Assembly: GCA_030263295.1 (NCBI GenBank)
Contig: SZOS01000013.1
Coordinates: 1 to 60,537, forward strand
Length of the DNA: 60,537 nucleotides
Reading direction: 5' to 3'
Source of the DNA: Dokdonella_A sp014338185
Lineage (GTDB): Bacteria; Pseudomonadota; Gammaproteobacteria; Xanthomonadales; Rhodanobacteraceae
Positions 45,186 through 54,379 of the stretch are shown piece by piece; within the stretch, counting starts at the first letter, position 1, and every line of letters begins with the position of its first letter. The translations under genes and the position numbers were made by a program. The notes under the pieces are model-generated. The model ran no database searches, was not told where the DNA came from, and worked only from the letters and a program-made list of their open reading frames with translations.

Positions 45186-47171
45186 ATGAGACTGCCTCGA
45201 CTCCTGCCGCTGCTGCTCGCGCCCGTGCTGCTGGCCGCGTGCGCAACCATCGCCCCGGGCCGACTCGACAGCTTCGAGATCGTCGACTGCGAGTTGCCCG
45301 GCGTGATCCTGCACATCGGCACGGCACACGCCACGACCGGCCGCGCGCGCGCGATCCGCACCAGCGCCGACGATTGCGCGCTGCGCGGCGGCTACTACAC
45401 CGCCGCCGACCGCGCCAACTACGAAACCGCGCTGCGCGTGTGGCTGCCACCGGCGGAGGACGGTGACCCGCAGGCGCAGTACCACGTGGGGCAGATCTAC
45501 GAGAAGGGGCTGGGTCGGGCTGCCGATCCCGCCAAGGCCGCGCAGTGGTACCGCCGTGCCGCCGACCAGGGCCATCGAGCCGCGATGACCGCGCTGGGAA
45601 CGCTGTACGAACGCGGCCTCGTGGCCGGGGGTACTCCGACGCAGGCACTGGAGCTGTACCGCCGGGCGGCGCAGATCGAAGCACCGCTGGCCTACGCCAG
45701 CGACATCCAGCTGCGCGAGGATGAGATCGCGGCACTGCGCGCGGAGCTGGAGCGCAGTCACGCCCGGGCGCAACAGCAACAACGCGATGCCGCGCGCCGC
45801 CAGCAGGCGCTGCAGGCCGAAGCCACACGCCTGCGCCGCGAACTCGAGCGCGCGCGTGCTGCCGCCGACCGCGAGCGCGTGGCGCAGCTGGAACAATCCC
45901 TGCGTGCCACCGACCGTTCGCTGCAAGGCGCGGCCAGCGAACGCGCCAGCGCCGAGCAGGCCGCACAGCGCACGCTGGGCACCGGGCAATTCGTGCGCAC
46001 CGCCGCCTCCGGCACGTCGGCCGCTGCCGGTGCGCCGCAGATCGATCTGCTCGAACCCACGGCCTCGACCGTGCGCGGCCTGATCGCAGTACGCGTGCGT
46101 GGTGGCGCCGCCAGCCAGCGCGTGCGCGTGCGCGTGCGCTCGCAACTCGCGTTGCAGGACGTGCGCATCGGCGATTCCGTGGTCGCGGCCGATGCGCAGG
46201 GCGAGTATGCGCTGGAGGTGCCTTTCGATGGCGAGGCGACCCCGATCGAGATCGCCGCCACCGACGTGCGCGGGCAGCGCGCCGTGCTGCCGTTGCTGCT
46301 GGCGAGCGACACCCACTCACCCAAGGTGCAGGCGGTGCCGGAAGCGCCGGTGCGCTACCACGCGCTCATCATCGGCAATGCGCGCTACCGGAGCTGGGCG
46401 CCGCTGGACACGCCCCATCACGACGCCGAGGACGTGGCCACGGTGCTGCGTGAACGTTACGGCTTTGAAACCACCGTGCTGCTCGATGCCACGCGCGCAC
46501 AGATCTTCCGCGCGCTGGCGAACCTGCGCAGCACGCTCACCGAGAACGACAACCTGCTGGTCTACTACTCCGGCCATGGCAGCTGGGATGCCGGAAACCT
46601 GCAGGGCTACTGGGTGCCGGTCGACGGCGACAAGGACTCGGTGGCCAACTACATCTCCTCGTCGGACGTGACCGACCAGATCGGCGTGATGCGCGCACGC
46701 CAGATCCTGGTGGTGGCCGACGCCTGCTACTCGGGTGTGTTCGTGCGCGCCCCCGACGCCGACGAAGCCAGCGACAGTGCCCTGGCACTGCAGCAGCGTG
46801 CGCGCATCCCCAGCCGCAAGGTGATGAGTTCGGGCAATATCCGCGAGGTGCTGGATGCCGGGCGCGGCAACCACTCGGTATTCGCCGCCGAGTTCCTTGA
46901 TGCACTGCGGCGGCATACGGGTGGACCGATCGAGGCGCAGCGACTGTACGCACAGATCGCGCCGCGCGTGCGCAGCGCGGCCGAAGGCTATGGCGAACAG
47001 CAGGAGCCGCAGTACGGCCAACTGCGCTTCGCGGGCCACGTCGGCGGCGACTTCCTGTTCATGCCCACGACCAGCCGCAAGTCGGCAGCACGCGCTCCCA
47101 CGACACCTGCCCGGCCCATGGCGCACAGCTTCCCGCCCGGCGATCCGCCGCGCACCGAACATGCGCCCTGA
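45186..47171 (+). CDS. Lipoprotein with Sel1 repeats, coiled coil and caspase-like peptidase domain
   Basis: A 661-residue lipoprotein (LLAAC, lipid-modified). It has two or more Sel1-like repeats (AQYHVGQIYEKGLGRAADPA, AAMTALGTLYERGLVAGG), a coiled coil around residues 180-260, and an Ig-like beta domain about 280-370. The C-terminal peptidase C14/caspase domain has a catalytic dyad intact at H464 in YYSGHGSW and C514 in VVADACYSGV. It begins 8 bp after the barrel gene. Bacterial caspases (metacaspase/orthocaspase-like) cleave after Arg/Lys or act in programmed cell death; here the lipid anchor and partner genes suggest a role at the envelope, possibly processing the surface proteins. Confidence 0.88.
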   Translation: MRLPRLLPLLLAPVLLAACATIAPGRLDSFEIVDCELPGVILHIGTAHATTGRARAIRTSADDCALRGGYYTAADRANYETALRVWLPPAEDGDPQAQYHVGQIYEKGLGRAADPAKAAQWYRRAADQGHRAAMTALGTLYERGLVAGGTPTQALELYRRAAQIEAPLAYASDIQLREDEIAALRAELERSHARAQQQQRDAARRQQALQAEATRLRRELERARAAADRERVAQLEQSLRATDRSLQGAASERASAEQAAQRTLGTGQFVRTAASGTSAAAGAPQIDLLEPTASTVRGLIAVRVRGGAASQRVRVRVRSQLALQDVRIGDSVVAADAQGEYALEVPFDGEATPIEIAATDVRGQRAVLPLLLASDTHSPKVQAVPEAPVRYHALIIGNARYRSWAPLDTPHHDAEDVATVLRERYGFETTVLLDATRAQIFRALANLRSTLTENDNLLVYYSGHGSWDAGNLQGYWVPVDGDKDSVANYISSSDVTDQIGVMRARQILVVADACYSGVFVRAPDADEASDSALALQQRARIPSRKVMSSGNIREVLDAGRGNHSVFAAEFLDALRRHTGGPIEAQRLYAQIAPRVRSAAEGYGEQQEPQYGQLRFAGHVGGDFLFMPTTSRKSAARAPTTPARPMAHSFPPGDPPRTEHAP

Positions 47172-47357
47172 ACGCAGGCGGGATTCGGGTCCGCTACCCG
47201 ACCAGTGACGGTCGGACGCGAACGCGTGGCTCAAGCGACGCTGTCGCCTTGCCCGTGGCCACGACTGCCTCCATGACGCGGCCGTGCAGCCTGCGGATCA
47301 CGGGTGCGCCAGGGCCATGGCCGGCGATGACGGATCGCCGGTCCGACCGGCCACAGC

Positions 47358-47377
47358 CCGGTGGGGAAACCCACCGG
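47358..47377. terminator. Hairpin with GAAA tetraloop between convergent genes
   Basis: CCGGTGGG and CCCACCGG enclose a GAAA loop. A second 8-bp stem (CCGGCGAT/ATCGCCGG) lies at 47321-47341. Both are in the 266-bp gap between the caspase gene and pfp, fitting transcription ends from both sides. Confidence 0.55.
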
Positions 47378-47437
47378 CCATCGCCGCGCAACGTGACCGG
47401 CGCGGCGCGGCCGTTGCCGTGAATCGTGCCGGCGCGT

Positions 47438-48697
47438 TCAGTCGGCGATCGCATACGGCGCGAGCCTGCGCCGCAGCAGCCGCCGGTCGAGGCGCACGTA
47501 GTCGGGCAGGCCGTCGCGCCGGTAGGGCGGCGCGTCCTCGCCGTGGATCAGCGGCTCCAGGTAGCGCCGCGCGGCCGCGGTGATGCCGTAGCCGTCGCGC
47601 GTGATGTAACCCTTGGGCAGCTTCTTCTCGCGGTTGGCGATGCGCTCCAGCGCAGCGGCCTCGATCTTCCACCGGTAGGGCGCATCGCTGGTGCGCACGA
47701 TCACCGGCATCACCGCGTTGCGCCCGGCCAGCGCGTACTCGACTGCGGCCTTGCCCACCGCCCAGGCCTGTTCGGCATCGGTCCTGGAGGCGATGTGGCG
47801 CGCCGAACGCTGCAGGTAGTCGGGCAGCGCCCAGTGGCATTTGTAGCCGAGCCGGGCCTTGACCAGGCTGGCGAGCACCGGCGCCACGCCGCCGAGCTGG
47901 TGGTGGCCGAATGCATCGCTGGTGCCCGCCTCGGCCAGGAACCGGCCCGCGGCGTCGCGCAAGCCCTCGGAGGCCACCACGGCGCAGTAGCCGACCTTTT
48001 CCACCGTCGCCTTGACCCGCGCGAGGAAGGCCGCCTCGTCGAAGGCACGTTCGGGGAACAGGATCAGGTGCGGCGGCTGACCGGGCTTGCGCGCGGCCAG
48101 TCCGGCCGCTGCCGCGATCCAGCCCGCGTGGCGGCCCATCACCTCGAGGATGAACACCTTGGTCGAGGACGCGCTCATCGACTCGACGTCGAGGCCGGCC
48201 TCGGCCACCGACACCGCGGTGTACTTGGCCACCGAGCCGAAGCCCGGACAGCAGTCGGTGACGGCAAGGTCGTTGTCGACCGTCTTGGGCACGCCGACCA
48301 CGGTCAGCGGATAGCCGAGCTCGCGCCCGATCTGCGAGATCTTGAGCGCGGTGTCGGCCGAATCGTTGCCGCCGTTGTAGAGGAACCAGCGGATGTCGTG
48401 CGCCTTGAACACGGCGATGAGCCGCTCGTACTGCGCACGGTCCTGCTCGATCGACTTGAGCTTGTAGCGACACGAGCCGAACGCACCGCCCGGCGTGTGG
48501 CGCAATGCGCGGATCGCCGCCGCGCTCTCGCGCGTGGTGTCGATGAGTTCCTCGCGCAGCGCGCCGATGATGCCGTTGCGCGCCGCCAGCACCGGCACCT
48601 TGCGCCGGCGCGCGGTGTCGATGATCGCGGCGGCGGTGGCGTTGATGACGGCGGTGACGCCGCCCGATTGCGCATACAGCAGTCGGCCTTGGCTCAT
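47438..48697 (-). CDS. pfp: Pyrophosphate-dependent 6-phosphofructokinase
   Basis: A 419-residue PFK that phosphorylates fructose 6-phosphate with PPi reversibly. The PPi specificity marks are an Asp after GGN (YNGGNDSADT, where ATP enzymes have Gly) and Lys in PKTVDND (ATP enzymes have Gly). Other motifs are SGGVTAVINATAA, GFGSVAKYTA, EVMGRHAGWIAAAAG and FPERAFDE. Full length. An ATG at 48697 begins MSQGRLLYAQSGG; 48736 would add residues not seen in the family. It shares the PPi pool with the HppA pump and is divergent from adk. Confidence 0.93.
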   Translation of the reverse strand: MSQGRLLYAQSGGVTAVINATAAAIIDTARRRKVPVLAARNGIIGALREELIDTTRESAAAIRALRHTPGGAFGSCRYKLKSIEQDRAQYERLIAVFKAHDIRWFLYNGGNDSADTALKISQIGRELGYPLTVVGVPKTVDNDLAVTDCCPGFGSVAKYTAVSVAEAGLDVESMSASSTKVFILEVMGRHAGWIAAAAGLAARKPGQPPHLILFPERAFDEAAFLARVKATVEKVGYCAVVASEGLRDAAGRFLAEAGTSDAFGHHQLGGVAPVLASLVKARLGYKCHWALPDYLQRSARHIASRTDAEQAWAVGKAAVEYALAGRNAVMPVIVRTSDAPYRWKIEAAALERIANREKKLPKGYITRDGYGITAAARRYLEPLIHGEDAPPYRRDGLPDYVRLDRRLLRRRLAPYAIAD

Positions 48698-48830
48698 GGC
48701 AGGAAGTCCTTGGGGAGATGGGTGGCGGTTTGACACGTTTCGGGTCAGCCGCTAGCGTTCCACGGCATTGCCGCCGTGACCGCGCGGCGCATTCTCCACC
48801 CTGCAGCGCGTTGCGCAATCACGGATCAAC

Positions 48831-49406
48831 ATGCGACTGGTTCTACTCGGTGCACCCGGCTCGGGCAAGGGCACGCAGGCCGACCGCCTCAAGCAGCAGC
48901 TGGCGGTGCCGCATATTTCCACCGGTGATTTGCTGCGCGCCGCGGTCAAGGCCGGCACGCCGCTCGGGCTCAAGGCCAAGGCGGTGATGGACGCGGGCCA
49001 GCTCGTGTCCGACGACATCGTGCTGGGCATGCTCGAAGAGCGCCTCGGCCAGGCCGATGCCGCGCGTGGATTCATCCTCGACGGTTACCCGCGCAACCTC
49101 GCCCAGTGCCATGCGCTGCAGGACCTGCTCGCGCGCCTGGGCCAGCCGCTCGACGTCGCGATCAAGCTCGAGGTACCCAGCGAGCTCATCATCGAGCGCA
49201 TCGCCGGACGCGCGGCCAAGGAAGGACGCAAGGACGACACGCCCGAGACCGTGCGCGAGCGCCTGCGCGTGTATGCCGAGCAGACCGAACCGGTGGCGAG
49301 CTACTTCGAGCGCATCGGCAAGCTGCGCTGCGTCGATGGCGTGGGCGAGCTGGAAGACATCTCGCGCCGCGTGCTGGCCGCCCTGCCCGCCACCGCCGCG
49401 GCCTGA
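48831..49406 (+). CDS. adk: Adenylate kinase (short form)
   Basis: Interconverts ATP + AMP and 2 ADP. A 191-residue protein with P-loop LGAPGSGKGTQA, AMP-binding ISTGDLLRAAV, FILDGYPRNLAQ, and the RIAGRAAKEGRKDDTPETVRERL lid region. The lid is short and has no zinc-binding Cys. Length matches the short Lysobacterales type. Confidence 0.97.
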   Translation: MRLVLLGAPGSGKGTQADRLKQQLAVPHISTGDLLRAAVKAGTPLGLKAKAVMDAGQLVSDDIVLGMLEERLGQADAARGFILDGYPRNLAQCHALQDLLARLGQPLDVAIKLEVPSELIIERIAGRAAKEGRKDDTPETVRERLRVYAEQTEPVASYFERIGKLRCVDGVGELEDISRRVLAALPATAAA

Positions 49407-49517
49407 GCGTTTTGTGGTTCCCCGGGCCCGCACGCCGGCCGGCACCGATCCCACGCGAATCCGGCGCGCAGCTGCCCATGGCGTGAGCACCGGGCGCCAC
49501 GACCGCGCCGGCACGCG

Positions 49518-50066
49518 ATGAACGCGCCCACGCCACCGCGTCCCAGCCTGCCCGGCCAGGTGCTCGAACTGTGCCGCCTGCGCGGCGGCCCGCAGGACCT
49601 GCCGTGGTCGCCGCTGCTGCTCGCGGGGCTGTTCGCGGCCGCGACCGCGCTCGATGTGATGGTGGGCGACCTGCTCGACCGCGACGGCAATGCGCTGGCG
49701 CGTTCGCTGCTGTCCTCGCTGGTGATCCTCGGGCTGTGCTGGATCGCGCTCGCGGTGCGCAACTTCCGCAACCGCTTCGTGCAGACCGCCACCGCGATCA
49801 TCGCCACCGGCATCGTGTTCACGCTGCTGCAGGGCGCGCTGCTGTGGCTCGGTGGCGTGCCGCCGGCCGCCGGCAGCACGCCACTCACCAGCGCCCAGGC
49901 CCTGGTGGCATGGGCGCTGTTTGCGATCTTCCTGTGGCAGGTGGCAGTGACCGCGCACATCGTGCGCCACGCGGTGGAACTGGGTTCGGGCCTCGCGCTC
50001 ACGCTGGTGATCAGCTGGATCGTGGCGTGGTGGGCGCTCGAGCAGGCGGTGTTCGGCAGCGCCTGA
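49518..50066 (+). CDS. Unknown membrane protein with about four spans
   Basis: A 182-residue protein with hydrophobic stretches such as SPLLLAGLFAAATALDVMVG, SLLSSLVILGLCWIALAV, TATAIIATGIVFTLLQGALL and AWALFAIFLWQVAVTAHIV. No motifs beyond transmembrane character. It lies between adk and mpl in the same direction, a place where Lysobacterales often have a small membrane protein. Function unknown. Confidence 0.75.
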   Translation: MNAPTPPRPSLPGQVLELCRLRGGPQDLPWSPLLLAGLFAAATALDVMVGDLLDRDGNALARSLLSSLVILGLCWIALAVRNFRNRFVQTATAIIATGIVFTLLQGALLWLGGVPPAAGSTPLTSAQALVAWALFAIFLWQVAVTAHIVRHAVELGSGLALTLVISWIVAWWALEQAVFGSA

Positions 50067-50136
50067 AGCGCGTGGGCGCCGCGTGCGGGCCGCCCATGCC
50101 ATGATCCACTCCAACCTCGACGACGGACTGGCTTGC

Positions 50137-51525
50137 ATGCGTGTGCACATCCTGGGCATCTGCGGCACCTTCATGGGCGGCATCGCCGCGATCGCGCGCG
50201 AACTCGGCCATGCGGTCGAGGGCAGCGACGCCAACGTCTACCCGCCGATGTCGACCCAGCTCGAGCGCCTGGGCATCACCTTGCGTGCGGGCTATCGCGC
50301 CGAGCACCTGCAGCCCGCGCCCGATTGCGTGATCGTCGGCAACGCGCTGTCACGCGGCAACGCCGCGGTCGAATACCTGCTCGACGCGCGCCTGCATGCG
50401 CTGTCGGGTCCGCAATGGCTCGGCGACAACGTGCTCGCGCAGCGCCGCGTGCTGGCCGTGGCCGGCACCCACGGCAAGACCACCACCACCTCGCTGCTCG
50501 CATGGATCCTCGAGGCGGCCGGGCGCGCGCCCGGCTTCCTCGTCGGCGGCGTGCCGGCCAACTTCGGCGTGTCGGCGCGGCTGGGCGGCGCGCCGGGCGC
50601 ACCACCGGCACCCGACGCCGACTTCGTGATCGAGGCCGACGAGTACGACACCGCGTTCTTCGACAAGCGCAGCAAGTTCCTGCACTACCACCCGAGCATC
50701 GCGATTCTCAACAACCTCGAGTACGACCACGCCGACATCTTCCCCGACCTCGCCGCGATCCAGCGCCAGTTCCACCACCTCGTGCGCATCGTGCCCGGCA
50801 ATGGCCGCCTCATCGTCAATGCCGAGGACGCGGCGCTGGCGCAGGTACTCGCGCAAGGCTGCTGGTCGCCGGTGGAGAGCTTCGGCATCGATGCCGGCGA
50901 CTGGCGCGCGCACCTGACCGCCGCCGATGGCAGCGCGTTTCAGGTCAGCCACCGTGGCCGCGAACTCGGCCACGCGCAGTGGTCGCTGGGCGGGCGCCAC
51001 AACGTGATGAATGCGCTGGCCGCGATCGCGGCTGCGCACGCGGCCGGCATCGAACCCGCCACCGCGATCGCGGCCCTGGCCGGCTTCCGCAACGTCGCGC
51101 GGCGCATGGAACTCATCGCGCAGGTGCGCGGCATTCATGTCTACGACGATTTCGCCCACCACCCGACCGCGATCGCGACCACGCTCGCGGGCCTGCGCGC
51201 GCGCGTGGGCGATGCGCGCATCCTCGTGGCGATGGAGCCGCGCTCGAACTCGATGCGGATGGGTGCGCACGCCGCCGCGCTCGCGCCCTCGCTGGCCGAT
51301 GCCGACGCGGTGGTGCTGCTGCAGCGGCCCGAACTGGCGTGGGATGCCGGCGCGGTGATCGCGGCACTGGCGGGCCGCGGCTGCAGCGCGCCGAGCGTGG
51401 ACGCGCTCATCGCGGCGCTGCGGGCCCGGGTGCGCGCGGGCGACCACGTCGTGTTCATGTCCAACGGCGGCTTCGACGGCGCGCCGCGCCGCTTCGCCGC
51501 CGCGCTCGGCGACACCGGCGCATGA
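50137..51525 (+). CDS. mpl: UDP-N-acetylmuramate:L-alanyl-gamma-D-glutamyl-meso-DAP ligase
   Basis: Peptidoglycan recycling ligase that joins a recovered tripeptide to UDP-MurNAc in the cytoplasm. The 462-residue product has the family N-terminus MRVHILGICGTFMGGIAAIA, the Mur-ligase P-loop AVAGTHGKTTTTS, the DEYDTAFFDKRSKFLHY segment typical of Mpl, ILNNLEYDHADIF and YDDFAHHPTAI. The start was moved to 50137 to match this N-terminus. It is followed by a Lon-domain gene. Confidence 0.96.
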   Translation: MRVHILGICGTFMGGIAAIARELGHAVEGSDANVYPPMSTQLERLGITLRAGYRAEHLQPAPDCVIVGNALSRGNAAVEYLLDARLHALSGPQWLGDNVLAQRRVLAVAGTHGKTTTTSLLAWILEAAGRAPGFLVGGVPANFGVSARLGGAPGAPPAPDADFVIEADEYDTAFFDKRSKFLHYHPSIAILNNLEYDHADIFPDLAAIQRQFHHLVRIVPGNGRLIVNAEDAALAQVLAQGCWSPVESFGIDAGDWRAHLTAADGSAFQVSHRGRELGHAQWSLGGRHNVMNALAAIAAAHAAGIEPATAIAALAGFRNVARRMELIAQVRGIHVYDDFAHHPTAIATTLAGLRARVGDARILVAMEPRSNSMRMGAHAAALAPSLADADAVVLLQRPELAWDAGAVIAALAGRGCSAPSVDALIAALRARVRAGDHVVFMSNGGFDGAPRRFAAALGDTGA

Positions 51526-51562
51526 AGCCGCGACGCGCGCCGGCCACAGGCAGCGGCCCGGC

Positions 51563-52153
51563 ATGAGCACCAACGACCTGGCGCTGTTTCCACTCGCGGC
51601 CGTGCTGTTCCCGGGCGGCACGCTCGACCTGCGCATCTTCGAGCCGCGCTATCTCGACCTCGTGCGCGACTGCGCGCGCAACGACAGCGCGTTCGGCGTG
51701 TGCCTCATCCTCAGCGGCCACGAGACGGGCGCGGCGGCGGTCCCGGCCGCGGTCGGCACGCTCGCGCGCATCGTCGACTTCGACAGCCTGCCCGATGGCC
51801 TGCTCGGCATCCGCGTGCGTGGCGGCGAGCGCTTCCGCGTCGGCGCCACGCGCGTGCGCGACAATGGCCTCGTGCTGGGCAGCGCGCGGCTGTGGCCCGC
51901 CGAACCCAGGGTCGCGCTGCCGCCCGAGTATGCATTGCTGGCCAGCATCCTCGAACGCCTGCTCGAACGCATCGGCGGCGAGCCCGCCCGCGCCGAGCGC
52001 GCGCTCTACGACGATGCGAGTTGGGTCGGCTTCCGTCTCGCCGAGCACCTGCCGCTGGCACGCACCGAGCAGCAGGAGCTGCTGCAACTCACCGATCCGC
52101 TGGAGCGGCTGGCCTGGCTCACGCGCGAGCTGCCGCGCTTCCAGCCCGACTGA
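51563..52153 (+). CDS. Lon N-terminal (substrate-binding) domain protein
   Basis: A 196-residue protein with only the LON substrate-binding domain: LALFPLAAVLFPGGTLDLRIFEPRYLDLVRD, FGVCLILSGHE, IRVRGGERFRVG and a helical C-terminus. No ATPase or protease domain is present, as in the free-standing LonN-type family. It probably binds unfolded or specific proteins; the role is unknown. Directly downstream of mpl with 37 bp between. Confidence 0.88.
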   Translation: MSTNDLALFPLAAVLFPGGTLDLRIFEPRYLDLVRDCARNDSAFGVCLILSGHETGAAAVPAAVGTLARIVDFDSLPDGLLGIRVRGGERFRVGATRVRDNGLVLGSARLWPAEPRVALPPEYALLASILERLLERIGGEPARAERALYDDASWVGFRLAEHLPLARTEQQELLQLTDPLERLAWLTRELPRFQPD

Positions 52154-52158
52154 ACCAG

Positions 52159-52190
52159 GCTGGCCGCGGGCACGCGCGCCCGCGGCCAGC
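52159..52190. terminator. Perfect 13-bp hairpin between convergent genes
   Basis: GCTGGCCGCGGGC and its complement enclose a 6-nt loop, between the end of the Lon-domain gene (plus) and the amidase gene (minus). Likely bidirectional terminator. Confidence 0.65.
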
Positions 52191-52228
52191 CCACTGCATG
52201 CATGCAGCGGATGGTTACACCAACCGCC

Positions 52229-54100
52229 TCAGTTCTTGACCTGCACGTCGTCGAGGTACACGTACACGGTGTAGCTGGTGTTGGCGTGGAACAGCCACAC
52301 CGCATCGAGCGTCACGGTGCCCGCGGTGATCGCGCCGTTGCCACCCACCCACGCGTTCCACTGATTGGCGTCGGTTAGGCTCCATTCCAGCCAGGTCCAG
52401 GTGTTGGCGGCGAGCGGCCGCGAGATCGAACGCTCGGTGCCGTCACTGTCGTCGACGCCCAGTGCCACGCTCATGCCCGAACCGCCCGCGTACGCCCACA
52501 GTCCGACTCGGCCATTGCTGCGGCTGAGCTTGGTGTTGGCCGACGGCGAGCCCGAGCCCGACAGCAGACGCACCGCCCACGGCGCGGTGCTGCCCGCGTT
52601 GTCGACCAGCTTGACCTGCAGCGAGCAGTTGCCGTTGCGGCTCATCGAGCAATCACGCAGCGCGGTCGATGCGCTCGAGATGCCGGTGGTGCTGCCCGAA
52701 TACGTCGGCGAGGTCGTGAAGTGGCCCACGCTCGACTCGAACGAATCCAGCACCTTGGTGGTGCCGCCGGGGCCCGGGTTGAGCAGGTCGTAGTAGCGCG
52801 ACCAGTTCCAATAGATGCCCGGATCGGTGTGGTCGTTGCCGCTGTAGTGCTGGTGGCCCTTGATCTTGACGCTGCTCGGCAGCACCACGGTGCCGCTGCT
52901 GGAGGCGCCGCGATACGCCGACGCACACGGGATCGCGCTGTACTTGGCGCAGAAGTTGCGCACCAGCGCCGCCGAGGCGTTGTACATCGCGGTGGTGTAC
53001 CAGGCGCTGTTGCTGATGTAGCCCTCGTGCTCGATGCCGAGCGTGTAGCTGTTGTGGCTGCGCACGTGCCAGGCCGTATTGGTGTTGCGCACCATCTGCG
53101 TGATCTGGCCATCGGAACTGCGCACCACGTAATGCGCACTGACCTGCGCCGCGGGATTCTTGAACCACGAGATCGTGCCCGCGTAGCTGCCCTGGGTGGT
53201 GTGGATCGTCACCGCACTGATCGCGGCGCTGCGTCCGACGCTGTAATTGCTCGACGATGCCGCGCTCCAGATCGCGGGGCCATAGTCGGTGCTCATCGGC
53301 GCCATGCCCGCGGCCGTGGACCGGTCCGGCTTGCCGCTGGCCACGAGCGTCTCGCTCAGCGGATCGATCGCGTAGCCACCGGCTTCGATGCGGTCTCCGC
53401 TCAGGTCCAGGCGCACCATCGGCGCGCGCATGAGCGCGAGCTGATCCGGCGCAAACGCCTGTTCCCAGTTCACCGGCGTCTCGGGCACCAGCGCGCCCTT
53501 TTCATTGATGCCGCGGTCGAGCGTGAGCAGCACGTCGAAGGCGAAACTGTCGCGCGCGAACCCGTCCACCGCGCTGCCCGATCGTTCGGGCGTGAACCCG
53601 GCATAGCGCGCGAGCGCGGGCGCGAGCGTCGCGACATTGGCGCCGGCCTCGCGCTTGCCCATGGCATCGATTTCGCGCGCGAGCAGCGCGGCCGCGCCGA
53701 GGATGTTGTAGCGCGCATCGTCGGCGATGCGGCCGGGCGGCACGCCCAGCAACGCCGCCGCGTCGGCGAGCTGGTCGGTGAAGCCCTCGCCGCCATACAG
53801 GCCCATCACGCCATGCGCGGTGGGCATGTGGTGGTGGTTGTCACCCGCGCGTTGGGCCACCGGCGGTAGCCAGCGCGTCTGTGACCAGGCGATGGCTTCA
53901 AGCACGCCCGCGGGAATCTGCGGGTAGCGCGCGTAGGCCTGCGCGAACAACGCCGGATAGGTCGCGCGCTGAGCGACCAGGCCGGCTTCCTCGGCATGCA
54001 GGCGCGCGGCGAGCGCCGCGTCTTCGTCTTGCGCGAACGCCGGCGCCGCGAAGGCGCAGGCAACACACAAGCCCACTGACAGCAGTGTGCGAATCGACAT
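52229..54100 (-). CDS. Modular secreted N-acetylmuramoyl-L-alanine amidase
   Basis: A 623-residue exported protein. After the signal peptide, about 200 residues resemble a lytic transglycosylase-like helical domain (IPAGVLEAIAWSQTRWLPP, HGVMGLYGGEGFTDQLADAA) though a clear catalytic Glu is not sure. Next is an amidase_2 (PGRP-like) domain with zinc His residues in VTIHTTQG, WHVRSHN and the closing GHQHYSGNDHTDPGIYWNW. The last 170 residues form a beta-sandwich that looks like a carbohydrate-binding module (VGLWAYAGGSG, WTWLEWSLTD). The start at 54100 gives MSIRTLLSVGLCVACAFAAP. It would cut peptide stems from glycan strands and may serve in autolysis or attack on other bacteria. Confidence 0.88.
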   Translation of the reverse strand: MSIRTLLSVGLCVACAFAAPAFAQDEDAALAARLHAEEAGLVAQRATYPALFAQAYARYPQIPAGVLEAIAWSQTRWLPPVAQRAGDNHHHMPTAHGVMGLYGGEGFTDQLADAAALLGVPPGRIADDARYNILGAAALLAREIDAMGKREAGANVATLAPALARYAGFTPERSGSAVDGFARDSFAFDVLLTLDRGINEKGALVPETPVNWEQAFAPDQLALMRAPMVRLDLSGDRIEAGGYAIDPLSETLVASGKPDRSTAAGMAPMSTDYGPAIWSAASSSNYSVGRSAAISAVTIHTTQGSYAGTISWFKNPAAQVSAHYVVRSSDGQITQMVRNTNTAWHVRSHNSYTLGIEHEGYISNSAWYTTAMYNASAALVRNFCAKYSAIPCASAYRGASSSGTVVLPSSVKIKGHQHYSGNDHTDPGIYWNWSRYYDLLNPGPGGTTKVLDSFESSVGHFTTSPTYSGSTTGISSASTALRDCSMSRNGNCSLQVKLVDNAGSTAPWAVRLLSGSGSPSANTKLSRSNGRVGLWAYAGGSGMSVALGVDDSDGTERSISRPLAANTWTWLEWSLTDANQWNAWVGGNGAITAGTVTLDAVWLFHANTSYTVYVYLDDVQVKN

Positions 54101-54379
54101 CTGTTTTCTCCCCGAAACAGGTATTGGAATCCCGGCGCCGACCCTCTCCAGTCGGCACCGGTCGCCGATCTTGGCATGGCACGCCACCGGCATTGCACGC
54201 TGCGGCGCAGCGCAGTCGCGCCGCGAGCGCGCACACCGTGTCCTGCGTCACACCCGTGGCCGCATGCGGTCGTGCAGCGACGGCGGGAGCGCGCCCCGCG
54301 GCGGCGAGCCGCGGCGCAACCACGGCCGACGCGGTTGCGGCGATAATCGCGCCGGTTGATCGCCGCCGAGTCCAGCCCC

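Noticed and set aside
43699..46320. An 873-codon minus-strand frame across the barrel and caspase genes.
   Set aside because: The sense strand encodes complete domains with ligand and catalytic residues; the antisense translation is low-complexity Arg/Ala.
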